A DNA stretch of 64,000 nucleotides from Coleophoma eucalyptorum (lineage: Eukaryota; Ascomycota; Leotiomycetes; Helotiales; Dermateaceae), in contig JALRME010000017.1 of the NCBI GenBank assembly GCA_026120035.1, positions 186,001-250,000 on the forward strand. Reading direction: 5' to 3'. The notes under the pieces are model-generated. The model searched no databases. It saw nothing but the letters and a program-made list of their open reading frames with translations, and was not told the DNA's origin. Shown here one piece after another: positions 35,683 through 46,837 of this stretch (position 1 is its first letter; each line of letters begins with the position of its first letter). The position numbers and the translations under genes were made by a program.

Positions 35683-36422
35683 TCTATCTTCACATTTCTC
35701 AGAGGTTAAGCACCCAATGTAATCTTACCATTTCACTTTTGACAGATAGAGATTTTTGCGCTGGCATTAAAATCTCAGTCTGGTATGCCAGGACTTAGTA
35801 CAGAAGACCTGCAGACCTTCGTATCTTGCAGCATCCGCACTCGCAGATATTCAAGGGGACGGGGCGTTTTGAATTTAGGTTGAATGGAAGTGTCCGGCCC
35901 GTATCTGTGCTCCAACGAGATGCTCTAACGTCACAACTCTTCAGAAGGCCAGGGTTTTTAGGTCTCAATCTTCGGCTTGCCTGCTCCATATTCCTTGCGA
36001 AACTTGGGAAGCGCGCGACCTCTCAGGCAATGAACAAACCCACAACCTGTAAGGGCTGAGTTTGTTGGCACGAGAAGTCCCGATCGAGCCGTTGTCGCGT
36101 TGGGAAATCTCGGTTCCCTCCCTTTCTCACAAATTGAAAATCACACTGCAATACTCGGACTCGTTCGAAAAAAATTTGCAGGGTATTGGGTGGTCGAATT
36201 TTTGACGTGCTGACTATCTTTGCAAGAATGCCAATATGCGCTCAAGTCGATGCCCTCCACGATCATGATCATTTCCAGCCCAGGATTCCTACACACCCAG
36301 CCCAGTCCAACCCATGACAGCGATTGAAATCTGTTCGCTACCATTAGTCCACAGCCACCCAAAATACCAATGGCTTGCCCATACCAAGAAACTCCCAAGC
36401 TCAAAGAGAATCATCGAATAAT
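35683..36422. other. Convergent intergenic, no feature seen
   Basis: The photolyase and RPS21 genes both end here. Short frames at 35826-36059 and 36141-36528 have no family features. Confidence 0.4.
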
Positions 36423-36777
36423 TTATCGCTGGAGGCTTCCGCTCCAGACGTTCTTCAACAGACCATCGCGTTGTGCCAATCGGTTCAAGGAATCGTCGCT
36501 CTCGCCCATAGCTCGTACGAAGCCGCAAAGTGCGTAGACTTGGGACTCGCCGGTAAGTCTGCCGTTCTCATCGACCTTTCCGACGGAAATCTGAACACTG
36601 GCGTGGTCCTTGGCCTTGATGATGCGGTTGGTTGCGCTGCACTTGCGTGGGACGTAACTGTTACCAGGAGAAAAAAAGTGTCAGTAACGTCTTCAAGACC
36701 GGGAGAGGCGCATTCGTTCTTGCGCAGAAGTCAGGGGTAACATACAGGTCAACGAGTTCTCCCTTGTCGTTCTCCAT
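36423..36777 (-). CDS. RPS21: 40S ribosomal protein S21 (eS21)
   Basis: Two exons on the minus strand: 36777-36746 and 36657-36423 (intron 88 nt, phase 2), 88 residues, the normal length of the family. The first exon encodes [11 protein letters not shown]. The second continues [20 protein letters not shown], then [38 protein letters not shown] and [10 protein letters not shown]. These are near-identical to eS21 across eukaryotes. It is a structural component of the small ribosomal subunit needed for 18S rRNA 3' end processing. The gene is short and split, so it is easy to miss; a longer antisense frame (36375-36740, plus strand) is a shadow of it. It is head-to-head with SLX4. Confidence 0.95.
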
Positions 36778-37254
36778 TTTTGCGACGATGTGTAGATATG
36801 TGGATTGTCGGTTTGGTGTTGAGTTTGGCGTGGAGGGGATGTACTTCTCGAATTTCCAAACTTTTCGGTTAGGCTGTTGTGTGCGAAGTGCTAAACGTTA
36901 TGGTGCCTGTTATCTGAGGCACGAACTGTGAGATTCAAGTCACATGATTGCGCGACCTCTTAAACCCTGCTTTGTCTATCAAACAGTGCGCCATTTCTTG
37001 GCGTGTTTGTTGGCTGATATTTGATAAACATGATCGCACCACAACATCTCCATTGTCGCATAGTCGCGCATCGAATACGACACCATAGCGGTCATTCGAT
37101 GTGACCAGCAACACCAGTCCTGTCGTGCCTTCCAGGAATTCGAGGCTCCGGGCCCAATCTTTGGTCACCCATTCGACTCGTCTTTCCTAAGGTGGTGGCG
37201 AGGGACATCTACGCTCTATCTTCGTCCCGTTCAAATCCTATTCCAGCAGTGCCG
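36778..37254. promoter_or_regulatory. Divergent promoter of RPS21 and SLX4
   Basis: Under 500 bp separate the two start codons. No Rap1-like or other specific element is claimed. Part of it near 37192 may still be SLX4 coding sequence, since the frame is open upstream of the chosen ATG. Confidence 0.4.
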
Positions 37255-40062
37255 ATGATGTCTTCGTCGCCATTGCCATCCCCCGCCGCGGTCCTTCGAA
37301 GAAAACCAGCGGTTCTACGTACTGGTAGTACAGCAGCGCTTATTCCGAAAGGCGCTGCTGGGTTCACAAGTGCTGCAACTCTACTTAGCAGGCATTTGGT
37401 GGAAGGAGTGGATTCGTGCGGTTCGATTGCTTTTGATATCGCGAAGGATGAGTCTAATTCAAGGCCGACCAAATTGAAGCGGGTCCCAAAATCTGCCACA
37501 GAACAACTATATAAACACGGTTGTGGTGAACTTGTGGAGGATGATCCTTTCTCGACCATTTACGATACCGCACCGAAAGTAGCACAGCGGCCAAGGACCA
37601 AGAAGGTAGCCAGTGGTGGAGCTTTATCAAAAGAGGAAGCAGTGAGCAAACCGAGGGCCAAAAAAACGGAAGGTATGGCAATTACAGCAAAGGAAAAGGC
37701 GCCTCGCAAACCCCGGGCTAAGAAGAGCGATGCAACTGCTGCAGCAGCGCAAAACGAGAAACCCCTGCGAAAACCTAGAGTAAAGAAGACCGGCGAAGAT
37801 TCACAATCAAAGTTAACAGCCGGCCGAGTAACAAAGACCAGCAATCGAAATCCTACGAAGGCCAGCCTTGGAAGAGCAGGGAAGGCCGAAAAAGCCAGCA
37901 AGCATTTCCCAACAACTGCCATCGTAAACGACGAGAGCCTTCAACTGGAGGCAGCTGTGAAGAGGAGGACTGATTGGACACCTCCAGGTCCCGCGAAAAA
38001 CTTTCTTACTGCGTGGGTTACAACCCCAGTCCCAATTGATCTTGAGGGCAGCGAAGTTGTTTCTGATGATTCTCTGGCCTCGGGCGAAAAACCTAAGAAG
38101 GCTGGGAACCTGCTTTCAACCTTCGGTTTTACTTCGAACACAATTCCGGCACCGAACAAGTCAATTGGAGTAGCTGGCACAAGAAAAAGGAAGTTGATAG
38201 AGCTTGTTTCGGTTAAGCATTCCATTGCTGATGCCGCGCCAGCTGAGCAGCCCCAGGCTGCTAAGAAGAAGCCCAGAACAATCACAGAGCTTGCAACGGC
38301 AGCATATGATGTGGCTGAAGAAGAAGAAGAAGCAGCTGCCCGCCCAGCGCCTCTACTTCAATACTTCAGTTTTGACGGATCAAACTCCAATGATGGGTAC
38401 AAAGTGCCCACCAAACCTCGAAATATAAGTCCAGATAAGGCTAATAAGAGGAAATCGAAGGGGAAGCAGGTACCCGAGGTCATTCTATTGTCTCCGGAAT
38501 CTGCTTTAAAGCAAGCAAACAAGCAGGACTACGTCTTTGGCACATCGAGTCAGCTGGCACGAGAAGAGTCACCAACATTCCTCCGCGAGCTTCATCAAGC
38601 CTTGCAAGAATCAAATCAGGTAACTGATGACCCCTTTTCGGACCCTTTTGAAGATGTGATCCGCGAGTCTGTTGCTCTTTCCACTGTAAATTCTCGTCGA
38701 AATGTCCTGCCGCTGGTGACCAAGAGAAATCTTTGGTCTGCTGCATCTAGAGACGAAGATGGTAAAATTTTGGAAATTGAAACAGTTGATCTTTCCAAGT
38801 CGCCGACCTCTCAAGAAATAGTTGAATACAGTACTTCTACGGGCACAGAAATGCCATTTCGTCCTTGTGATAAGTCTGAGACGGAGACGGTGCAACAGAC
38901 AGTCTCTCTTCAACTAGATCAAACTACTACTTCTACGGAGCTATGTACCGAGTTACAACCTGAGCCTACGATGGGTAGCAAGGGAACCGGTGCAGTTGAA
39001 GATACCACCGTCGCTTTGTCAGATTCTCCAGATGAAGAAGTATGGCATGACTTAACAGCCACCTCCCTGGCTGAGCAACCGCTTCCAAGAGAATCAAGTT
39101 CTATTGGTCCCATTGAAGCAGCTATAAGACTTGGATTAAGCTGTCCAGCTGAACCAAAAAGCCACAAGCCTCCTTGCTCAACTAAGATTACAACATCAAC
39201 AATGAAAAGTAGCAAAAAATCAAAGATTGAAAGTACCGCGATGCCAGACTACGACACCTACACAGACGCACAATTGGCAAAGGAGTTAGCATCATATCAT
39301 TTCAAACCTATCAAGAAGCGAAATGTGATGATTGATCTTTTAAAACAGTGCTGGGAAGGAAAGCAAAGATTGGCTCTGGAGTCACTCACAACTAACACCA
39401 TGCTTTGCACATCTCCTGCGAAATCCCAAAAGTCTATCGCAGACCCCGTAGTTCAGGCTTCTACCATAGCATTATCGCCTCCGAAGAAGCCACGAGGCCG
39501 ACCGAGAAAAGACAAGACAATGCCAGCAGAAGCACCTCAAAGTAAACAAAAGTCGCGTCTTCAACCTGGGAATCTCGATTTTGATAGTGATGCCCCAGTC
39601 TCTCAGCTACAGACGCCCAAGAAATTTCAGAACAACAGCCATATAGCTGATGAGATCTACGACTCTGATCCTACACTTACACCATCACCACCTCGACGGT
39701 CAGCATCACAAATCCGTACACCTCCAGTACCTCTGCAGCTATCAGTTTCAACAAGCGTTGAGGAGACTCCAGTTCTGTCTCCAGCAACATCACAAACTCT
39801 TTTGCACACATATATATCTAGAGCAGTCAAATCTGCACCTCCTTCAAAGGATGTACAACACCCAAGTTGGCATGAAAAGATCCTTATATACGACCCCATT
39901 GTACTTGAAGACCTCACAGTGTGGTTGAACACCGGCTCGCTGGAGAGAGTCGGCTGGGATGGAGAAGTCGCGCCGTCTGAAGTTAAGGAGTGGTGTAGAA
40001 GTAAGAGTATATGTTGTCTTTGGAAAGAAAATTTGAGAGGCGAAGCTAGAAGCCGGTATTGA
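37255..40062 (+). CDS. SLX4: SLX4, structure-specific endonuclease scaffold
   Basis: One long exon, about 935 residues from ATG 37255. SLX4 binds and activates the SLX1 nuclease, which cuts branched DNA such as replication and recombination intermediates in the nucleus. Most of the protein is low-complexity and basic. It contains repeated KPRAKK-type blocks (nt about 37650-37800) and an AT-hook-like KKPRGRPRKDK (near 39484-39516). Two conserved regions identify it: a SAP-like segment YTDAQLAKELASYHFKPIKK (near 39255) and the C-terminal SLX1-binding domain, with SWHEKILIYDPIVLEDLTVW, LERVGWDGEV and VKEWCRSKSICCLW just before the stop. The frame is open upstream to about 37130 with SLX4-like sequence (DIYALSSSRS), but without an ATG, so a small upstream exon carrying the true start is likely. 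Confidence 0.88.
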   Translation: MMSSSPLPSPAAVLRRKPAVLRTGSTAALIPKGAAGFTSAATLLSRHLVEGVDSCGSIAFDIAKDESNSRPTKLKRVPKSATEQLYKHGCGELVEDDPFSTIYDTAPKVAQRPRTKKVASGGALSKEEAVSKPRAKKTEGMAITAKEKAPRKPRAKKSDATAAAAQNEKPLRKPRVKKTGEDSQSKLTAGRVTKTSNRNPTKASLGRAGKAEKASKHFPTTAIVNDESLQLEAAVKRRTDWTPPGPAKNFLTAWVTTPVPIDLEGSEVVSDDSLASGEKPKKAGNLLSTFGFTSNTIPAPNKSIGVAGTRKRKLIELVSVKHSIADAAPAEQPQAAKKKPRTITELATAAYDVAEEEEEAAARPAPLLQYFSFDGSNSNDGYKVPTKPRNISPDKANKRKSKGKQVPEVILLSPESALKQANKQDYVFGTSSQLAREESPTFLRELHQALQESNQVTDDPFSDPFEDVIRESVALSTVNSRRNVLPLVTKRNLWSAASRDEDGKILEIETVDLSKSPTSQEIVEYSTSTGTEMPFRPCDKSETETVQQTVSLQLDQTTTSTELCTELQPEPTMGSKGTGAVEDTTVALSDSPDEEVWHDLTATSLAEQPLPRESSSIGPIEAAIRLGLSCPAEPKSHKPPCSTKITTSTMKSSKKSKIESTAMPDYDTYTDAQLAKELASYHFKPIKKRNVMIDLLKQCWEGKQRLALESLTTNTMLCTSPAKSQKSIADPVVQASTIALSPPKKPRGRPRKDKTMPAEAPQSKQKSRLQPGNLDFDSDAPVSQLQTPKKFQNNSHIADEIYDSDPTLTPSPPRRSASQIRTPPVPLQLSVSTSVEETPVLSPATSQTLLHTYISRAVKSAPPSKDVQHPSWHEKILIYDPIVLEDLTVWLNTGSLERVGWDGEVAPSEVKEWCRSKSICCLWKENLRGEARSRY

Positions 40063-40291
40063 TTCCCCTTGGGTGTGGTATCGATTGGACATTCCTGTAT
40101 AATATGATCACGAAGTTATGCCGTAATGAAGAAATATCACAAAGTACAATCACGTATATCAGTTCACACGAAACCTATAAAAGGAGCAACATGTTCTACA
40201 CATCATTATTGCAGTAAAGCTATTCGGACCGAGTCTAACTAGCGACTATCCACCCCAATCAAGATTTCAAGACTTGCTTGTGAATAAGTCT

Positions 40292-42051
40292 TTAGTAAAC
40301 ATATCTAAAGTTGGTGTTCTCCCGGTCGGTCAAATCATCAAAAGCGTGAACCATGTCTGGATCATAAGCTGCATTGACACCAGCTGTGGCCATATCATCT
40401 TTCCTGCGGTTCTCACGCAAGAGATGGAATCGCAAGAAAATGATCACGAGTACAAGCAAGCTGTAGCAACCCAAGTGCGTGGCAAACGCAATGTGGTATT
40501 TAGGTGCATCGCGCTTCAGGAAAACCTGCGAACCCGCGGCGTTTCCGGCGGACCAGCAGATGAAGTTGGCGGCTACCACCACCGTCTTCTTGGTCTGTCC
40601 TGCAATGTTTCGCGATATCATCGAGATGGAGAGGGTTTGTGCGGACCAGAAGGACAAGGTGAGGTAGTAGCTGATCAGGAGGCCAACTTTGGTTCCCAGG
40701 TTGGTGTTGCTAACGGTCATAAGTACAATCGTACCGACAAAAGATCTATTCCAGTCAGTTTATCATCACCAGAGAACGAGAAGTAAGGAGCTTACGGGAG
40801 GACAAAACAGCCCATGACAATCAGGTTCTGGTGGTACTTCATTACCAGCCATCGAGATGACATGAGAACGAGAATGATATAGGCGCCTAAGACCATGGCC
40901 AGAAGCTGGGTTTGCAAGACAGTGAAGTTGAAACCGGTGATAATGATGTTGGCAAAGGCACCCAAACCGCTGGTAGGAAGAGTTGTGCAGATGGCGATGA
41001 GGCAGTAGCAGTAAGTCTGGGGGTCGGTGAGACCCTCGATGAACTGCTCACGACGGAACTTGCGGTTCTGCATTCCCGTCTGGTTGGATCGCACTCGCTC
41101 CACCATCAACTTCTTGTCTTCCTCAGTGAAGCACTTGGCACGCATGGGAGAATCAGGCATCCACCAGATTACAAAGCACCCCCAGAGGAAGGAAAAGCTA
41201 CCATAGGTGATGAAGATGGCTTGCCAGCTCTTCAATGGACCCCCGGGCTTGATCAGGGTGAAGCAGTAAGCGAGGAGACCGCCGACAATTTGTTGAGCGC
41301 CCTGGAAACGGGTCAGTTAAAGGATTTTCCAATCCAAACGGGAGAGCAGATATCTTACGTTCATCATATACCAGTAGGTCACGGTACCGGCTTGCTCTTC
41401 TCGCTTGTACCACATGCTGGACAAGACAACAAAGATCGGTTGGCACGCGGCTTCAAAAATACCGAGCAGAGTTCGCACAGTAACAAGACCTTCAAAGTTG
41501 TGGCATACAGCGTGCAAGGCCAGAATAATACTCCATACGCAAATGTTGAAGCCTAGGTATTTGGCGATGGGCACACGCTGGATCACCCAGTTGGTGGGGT
41601 ATTCAACGACCAAGATGGCCATGTAGATACAAGTGGTCAACCATGAATACTGTATACTGGTTAGTATGAGTTGGTAGCCTGTGGGGGGGGGGGGGGTTAG
41701 AATCCTTACTTGTTGACCAACTAGATTCGTGTCCTCACGGATCCCCATGATGGACGTGAAAGACATGGTTCCTTTATCAAGTGCTTGCAGAAAATAGGTG
41801 AAAACCATGACGGCGAGGACTCGACGATCGATCAGCTTGCGAAGTCGCTTGTCTTCTTCGGGACTGATGTGAATCAGGACATCGCTGGTGTACTTTGCGA
41901 CTTCACGGTCGACTCGATCGAAGTTCATGTGATCATCTTTCGCCATGTCGGGCGAGAGCGTTCGCTCAATGTGAGCGATGTCCTTCTCATTTTTGGAAAC
42001 AGGCTGCTCCCCATTGTGGGGGGCGTTGATTTGCTCGTCGATGGTAGCCAT
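40292..42051 (-). CDS. MFS transporter, Dal5-type anion:cation symporter family
   Basis: Four exons on the minus strand: 42051-41710, 41649-41359, 41301-40796 and 40745-40292 (introns 60, 57 and 50 nt; phases 0, 0 and 2), 530 residues. There are about 12 membrane helices. After a charged N-terminal tail come RRVLAVMVFTYFLQALDKG, SWLTTCIYMAILVVEYPTNW, and the loop FVIWWMPDSPMRAKCFTEED, all typical of fungal Dal5/Tna1-like permeases, which carry organic anions, vitamins and ureides. The first intron contains a run of 14 G on the plus strand. Its position, divergent from the GH105 gene and next to PL4, suggests it imports rhamnogalacturonan-derived oligosaccharides or uronates; this is inference from context, since Dal5-type proteins are diverse. 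Confidence 0.87.
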
Positions 42052-42678
42052 TATGGCTTCTCTCTCGGTGTGGGTTTGAGGCTCGACAAAGACGAAAAAA
42101 AGAGAATGAAGAGGACTCGAGGAGTAGAGATGGGATACTTCAAGACGCAGGCGACGAGTCTTCTTCAAATACTTGCAGGAGATATGGATGAAATGTGCAG
42201 GCCTAGCTCGCTTCACAGCCCATCAACTGCTTCTTCTGTACGTAGATTGCATGTTGCGGAGAGATGGAGCGACTGGGGCATGGGGTATGGAGACTCGAGT
42301 GGAGAGCCTTTTGCCAAGCCAGCCACTCTCGCAGTCTTTCATCCCGGATTGCGGCACTATAGCGTTGGTGCCCATGGGGAAGACTATCGCAGGCCTGCAG
42401 CGGGGAAATGTCGATTTTGGGCAAGATGCTACATCCCATATCCTGGTGTCTTGGGTTCGGTCCCTCGGTATAGCTCGGTGCTTTGTTGGCCCTCTCCTCG
42501 AAAACACCGACGTGCATGGGTTTGCATGGAGGGGCAAGGGAGATCGTCATAATTATCGTGGGATGGTTTTCAAAAGTATTTTTTTTTTCAACCGTAAAGT
42601 CATTGCACAAGACTCCGACGGCTGTTCATTGCTCTTACACTTCTCATTGAATCATATACCCTCTCCCTTTCTGTAACC
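42052..42678. promoter_or_regulatory. Divergent promoter between MFS transporter and GH105 hydrolase
   Basis: A 627-bp region between two start codons facing away from each other, in a pectin-degradation context. A CGG-type Zn2Cys6 site would be expected, but I do not assign one. Confidence 0.4.
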
Positions 42679-43797
42679 ATGCCTCTCTCATATCACGGTG
42701 TCGAATCTGCAAAGGTTCACAAGTCTATTCGACTTCTCATCGATCAATTAGTCAACATCAAAGATACAACTGGCGAATTCCTTCTTTGTCTACCCGACGG
42801 GCGCGTGATTGACACCAAAGGATGGAATGATTGGGAATGGACCCATGGAATTGGACTTTATGGGATCTGGAAATATTACTCCCTGACTGGCGACGACTCG
42901 TTGCTGGCCATCATCGAAGCCTGGTTCAAGAACCGCTTCGATGCTGGAGGCACGACCAAGAATATCAACACGATGGCGGTGTTCCTCACTCTGGCATATG
43001 TCTACGAAAAGACCCAAAATCCGGTATATCTCCCGTGGTTGGATGTTTGGGCTGAATGGGCATACCATGATCTCGAGCGAACGAAATATGGCGGCATGCA
43101 ACATGTCACCTTCTTAGGACCCAACACCTCGCAACTTTGGGATGATACCCTTATGATGACTGTTCTCCCGCTGGCCAAGATTGGCAAAGTCCTCAATCGA
43201 CCGCATTATGTGGCCGAAGCGACAAGACAGTTCCTCATCCACATCAAATACCTTTTTGATTCGAAAACCGGCCTTTTCTTCCACGGCTGGACTTTTGAGG
43301 ACGGCGGACACAACTTTGCGCGGGCTTTGTGGGCTCGAGGTAATTCTTGGCTCACGATTGTCATCCCCGAGTTTATTGAGCTTCTGGATCTGCCAGCCGA
43401 CGACCCCATCCGCCACCACCTACTCGACACGTTGAATGCACAATGCGAGGCGCTGAAGGGACTCCAAAGACCATCGGGGCTTTGGTGTACACTCCTTGAT
43501 CAGAAGGAAGAGGAGGGCTCATATGTTGAAGCATCGGCCACCGCTGGCTTTGCCTACGGAATTCTCAAGGCGCAATCGAAGCACTACATCGGGACCGAGT
43601 ATGCAGATGTGGCATCCAAGGCCATCAAAGCCGTGCTGGAAAACATCAGTCCCGAGGGGGAATTGTTGAACACAAGTTTTGGAACGGGTATGGGGGATAG
43701 TTTGCAGTTCTACAAGGACATCCCCCGGACCAGTATGCCCTATGGGCAGGCGATGGCAATAATGTCCCTAACGCAGTTTTTGAAAGAGTTTATCTGA
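42679..43797 (+). CDS. GH105 unsaturated rhamnogalacturonyl hydrolase
   Basis: One exon, 372 residues, the usual size. The enzyme removes the 4,5-unsaturated galacturonic acid from the non-reducing end of rhamnogalacturonan oligosaccharides that a lyase has produced (as Bacillus YteR does). Six-hairpin (alpha/alpha)6 barrel features are visible: GWNDWEWTHGIGLYGIWKYY, GGMQHVTF, then WDDTLMMTVLPLAKIG, where Asp156 aligns with the general acid/base of the family, then FARALWARGNSWL and SGLWCTLLDQ. There is no signal peptide, so it should act in the cytosol after import. This fits the adjacent divergent transporter and the downstream secreted PL4 lyase, which makes its substrate. Confidence 0.93.
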   Translation: MPLSYHGVESAKVHKSIRLLIDQLVNIKDTTGEFLLCLPDGRVIDTKGWNDWEWTHGIGLYGIWKYYSLTGDDSLLAIIEAWFKNRFDAGGTTKNINTMAVFLTLAYVYEKTQNPVYLPWLDVWAEWAYHDLERTKYGGMQHVTFLGPNTSQLWDDTLMMTVLPLAKIGKVLNRPHYVAEATRQFLIHIKYLFDSKTGLFFHGWTFEDGGHNFARALWARGNSWLTIVIPEFIELLDLPADDPIRHHLLDTLNAQCEALKGLQRPSGLWCTLLDQKEEEGSYVEASATAGFAYGILKAQSKHYIGTEYADVASKAIKAVLENISPEGELLNTSFGTGMGDSLQFYKDIPRTSMPYGQAMAIMSLTQFLKEFI

Positions 43798-44701
43798 GAG
43801 AGCATGGTAATGATCGGATCGAATTAGACTTCTTGTTCTTGCATAAGCAAATAATTTTACTGCAATATTACTCTTCCCGAGGTGTTCCTTGCATTGCTAC
43901 GACTGTGCTCTATTTGCTTTTCCATCCATCCCCCAGATCTCGGCATCCCACTTCTCGGCGTTTAAAACGTGGGGAAGGGAAGGAGGAAAAGATTAGGCGA
44001 GCAAGAGATCATCCCCTCCACGCTCGTATCTGTTCAAATGGGCTGCTTGGCACATCTTGGCCCCCTCTTTCATTCATGGAAAATCTCATCGGAGATGCCA
44101 GAAGCTTTCGCATATTCTCGCAGCTCGGGTTGATATGTGTCGACAGGATGCAATAAACTTTGGCTACCTCTGTGCACGAGGAATCGCAAGGGGAAAGCCA
44201 TAGCCGACGGATCCAAGGCAGGTGACCGTAATGGATCAGCCAATATGCATCAATTCTCCATCCAGTCTAGTCCATCATGTTGTTTTCTAATACCTTTCGA
44301 CTTCTTGTGCCAGCCAAGTACCAACACCTCATTCACGTATATTGCGTTCCTCTTTTTAAGGCTCGTCGCCTTGGGTCCATGGCCTGCGTGGAGGCTTGGA
44401 ACGGGTCAAAGTTGACCGACAGTTCGCTGCATCTCAATCTGTCTGCCCCTCCGTGCTCTCCACTCCAGGCGCCCTGGTACCTGTCCGATCCGCCACGGAG
44501 TCAAATCGCAATCTCCTCCTGCCCGTGGGGAAGAGCTGCTGGGGGGGATCTGCGGGTGCGGGGGATTGCAACTGCAAGCGAGCGTTTTTTTCCTATCTTC
44601 CTTCAAATGCAGGTAAATGCAGGTCAAGTATTCTTTTGTAGCTTTGCTTCCGCAGCTTCATATGAAGAAGACCTGAGTGAGGTCTTTTTCTGTCTTCAGT
44701 C
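43798..44701. other. Intergenic between GH105 and PL4 genes
   Basis: No gene supported; frames at 44137-44732 have no family features. It is the likely PL4 promoter. Confidence 0.4.
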
Positions 44702-46837
44702 ATGTCTCTCTTTTCTGGCATTGCGCTTCTAAGGCACTTCTCGGTGCTTTCGCTGTTGTTCACATATGTTTTGGCTGTCCTCAATACTACCGAGAGCTCA
44801 ACGTATCTTGTCCTTTCCAATGACCGGCTCTACGCAGCGGTCAAAAAGTCTCTAGGTGGAATCACAAACCTGACTCTGGATGGACAAAATCTACTCGGAA
44901 CCCTGAGCACTGGCGGGGTTGGTGTCGGGCCATATCTCGACTGCTACTGCACGCCCTCGGGATTCTATACTCCAGGGGCCATTGCCCCAAGATATCAACT
45001 CATCAGCGGTGTGGATTCTTCCAATACCTCCTATGGTGGTATTGTCATGAGTGAGACCTACCCGCCCACAGGGCAGATCTTGGAGCAATACTGGTTTTTG
45101 AGAGACGGCGAGACGGGTTTGCACACGTTCAGCCGACTGGTATATCATAATGCAACGACGCCCTTCTTGCGAAATCTGCAGGAGTTTCGAACCCTATTCC
45201 GACCAAACTCTCCAATTTGGACGGATCTCTTAACCAACGAGAAACAGTACGCGCCACTTCCTTCCAAGGCTGCCATTGCGAAAGAAGTCGTTGTGCAGGA
45301 CGCCACTTGGTATCTCGGAAACACACCCGAAGACGAATATGTTATTCAAGAAGCCGACTATTTCACCAAGTACACCTTTAGTGATACCTGGCGTGATCAC
45401 GACGTGCATGGCATGTACGCAGATGGTTCGACGACCGATGATAACTCGACCTTTGGCGCGTGGTTGGTCCAGAATACCAAAGACACTTATTTTGGAGGGC
45501 CACTGCACTCAGATCTGATTGTGGATGGGATTGTATACAATTACATAGGTAAGTGATTTTGAACGTCAATTGCATATGGTGCTGATTCTTGTAGTCTCGA
45601 ACCACCACGGAGATCAGACGCCAAACATAACTGATGGCTTCGACCGCACCTTCGGACCGCAATACTACTACTTCAACAAAGGCGATTCGTCTGCTACACT
45701 CCAAGATCTGCGAGAGGACGCACTTCAATTCTACTCCCCAACCTGGAATGCCGCTTTCTATGACTCAATTGCAGAACACGTTCCCAACTACGTCCCAACC
45801 ACCGGCCGATCCACCTTCAAAGCACATGTCGACCTTCCCGAGGGCGCCGTGAGACCAATTGCCGTCTTGGCCCAGAACGGGGTGGATTTCCAAGACAACG
45901 TCTTCGACACCAAAGCATACCAATACTGGGCCGATATCGACACCGCTACGGGAGACGTCTCCATCCCCATGGTCAAGGCCGGCACCTACCGCCTGACCAT
46001 CTACGCAGGCGGGATTTTCGGCGACTACATCAAAGACAACGTCGTCGTCACGGCGGGCAAGGTTCGCACCGAGCACGCACGCTGGCGCGAGGAGACGGCG
46101 GGGACCGAAATCTTCCGCATCGGCGTGCCAGACAAGTCATCGGGCGAGTACCGACACGGCTACGCCCTGGATCCCACGCATCCGCTGCATCCCGAGGAAT
46201 ACCGCATCTACTGGCCGGTGTACGACTTCCCGACCGACTTCCCCAACGGCGTGCGCTTCACGGTGGGCGAGGACGATGTCGCGCAGGATCTGAACTACGT
46301 GCACTGGAGTGTGTTTGGCGGGTATGCGAACTCCATCCGGACCGAGCCGTATTATGAGAATGTGAATAACTGGACGCTGCTGTTCGATCTGGATGAGAGC
46401 CAGTGGACAAAGAAGCGGCTGGCTACCTTCACGGTCTTGCTGGCGGGTGCGAAGACGGCGGCGGGGAATACGGACGTGTATAATGCGTCGGAGCCGTATT
46501 CCAACTTGCCGTATACGGTCTCAGTCAATGGAAAGGATCTCGAGCCTTGGATTATTCCGTGAGTTGACTTGTCACCTTTTGTTTCCTTTTCAGTTGGGTT
46601 GCCCCGTATGCTAACAAGGGGTGCTCTAGATACTACCAGTCATCTTCCTGTGCGGTTCGCTCCGAAGTGATCTGCTACAATATCGGGCACAAATTCACAT
46701 TTGATCCCAAGCTCTTCGTTACTGGCGCCAACGAGATCGTACTGAGCCTCCCAGCCAACGCCACGGATTATGAATCAGCTGTGCTTCCACAAAGTGTCTA
46801 TGTGCAGTACGATGCTTTGAGGTTAGAGATTATTTGA
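44702..46837 (+). CDS. PL4 rhamnogalacturonan lyase, secreted
   Basis: Three exons: 44702-45548, 45595-46558 and 46630-46837 (introns 46 and 71 nt; phases 1 and 2), 672 residues. It cleaves the rhamnose-galacturonate backbone of pectin rhamnogalacturonan I by beta-elimination, outside the cell. A hydrophobic N-terminus (residues 12-26) is a signal peptide. Family landmarks are YLVLSNDRLYAAVKKSLGGI, RDGETGLHTFSRLVYH, LQEFRTLFRPN, SNHHGDQTPNITDGFDRTFGPQYY just after the first junction, then the FnIII-like part (GTYRLTIYAGGIFGDY) and the carbohydrate-binding C-terminal module. The last exon supplies QSVYVQYDALRLEII. GC content and codon bias rise in the middle exon. It makes the substrate for GH105 upstream. 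Confidence 0.93.

Noticed and set aside
36375..36740. Plus-strand frame of 121 codons
   Set aside because: It is the antisense shadow of RPS21, whose minus-strand reading is unmistakable.
41682..41697. 14-G run considered as a regulatory or G-quadruplex site
   Set aside because: It lies inside an intron, and homopolymers of this size are also prone to assembly error; no paired G-tracts are present.
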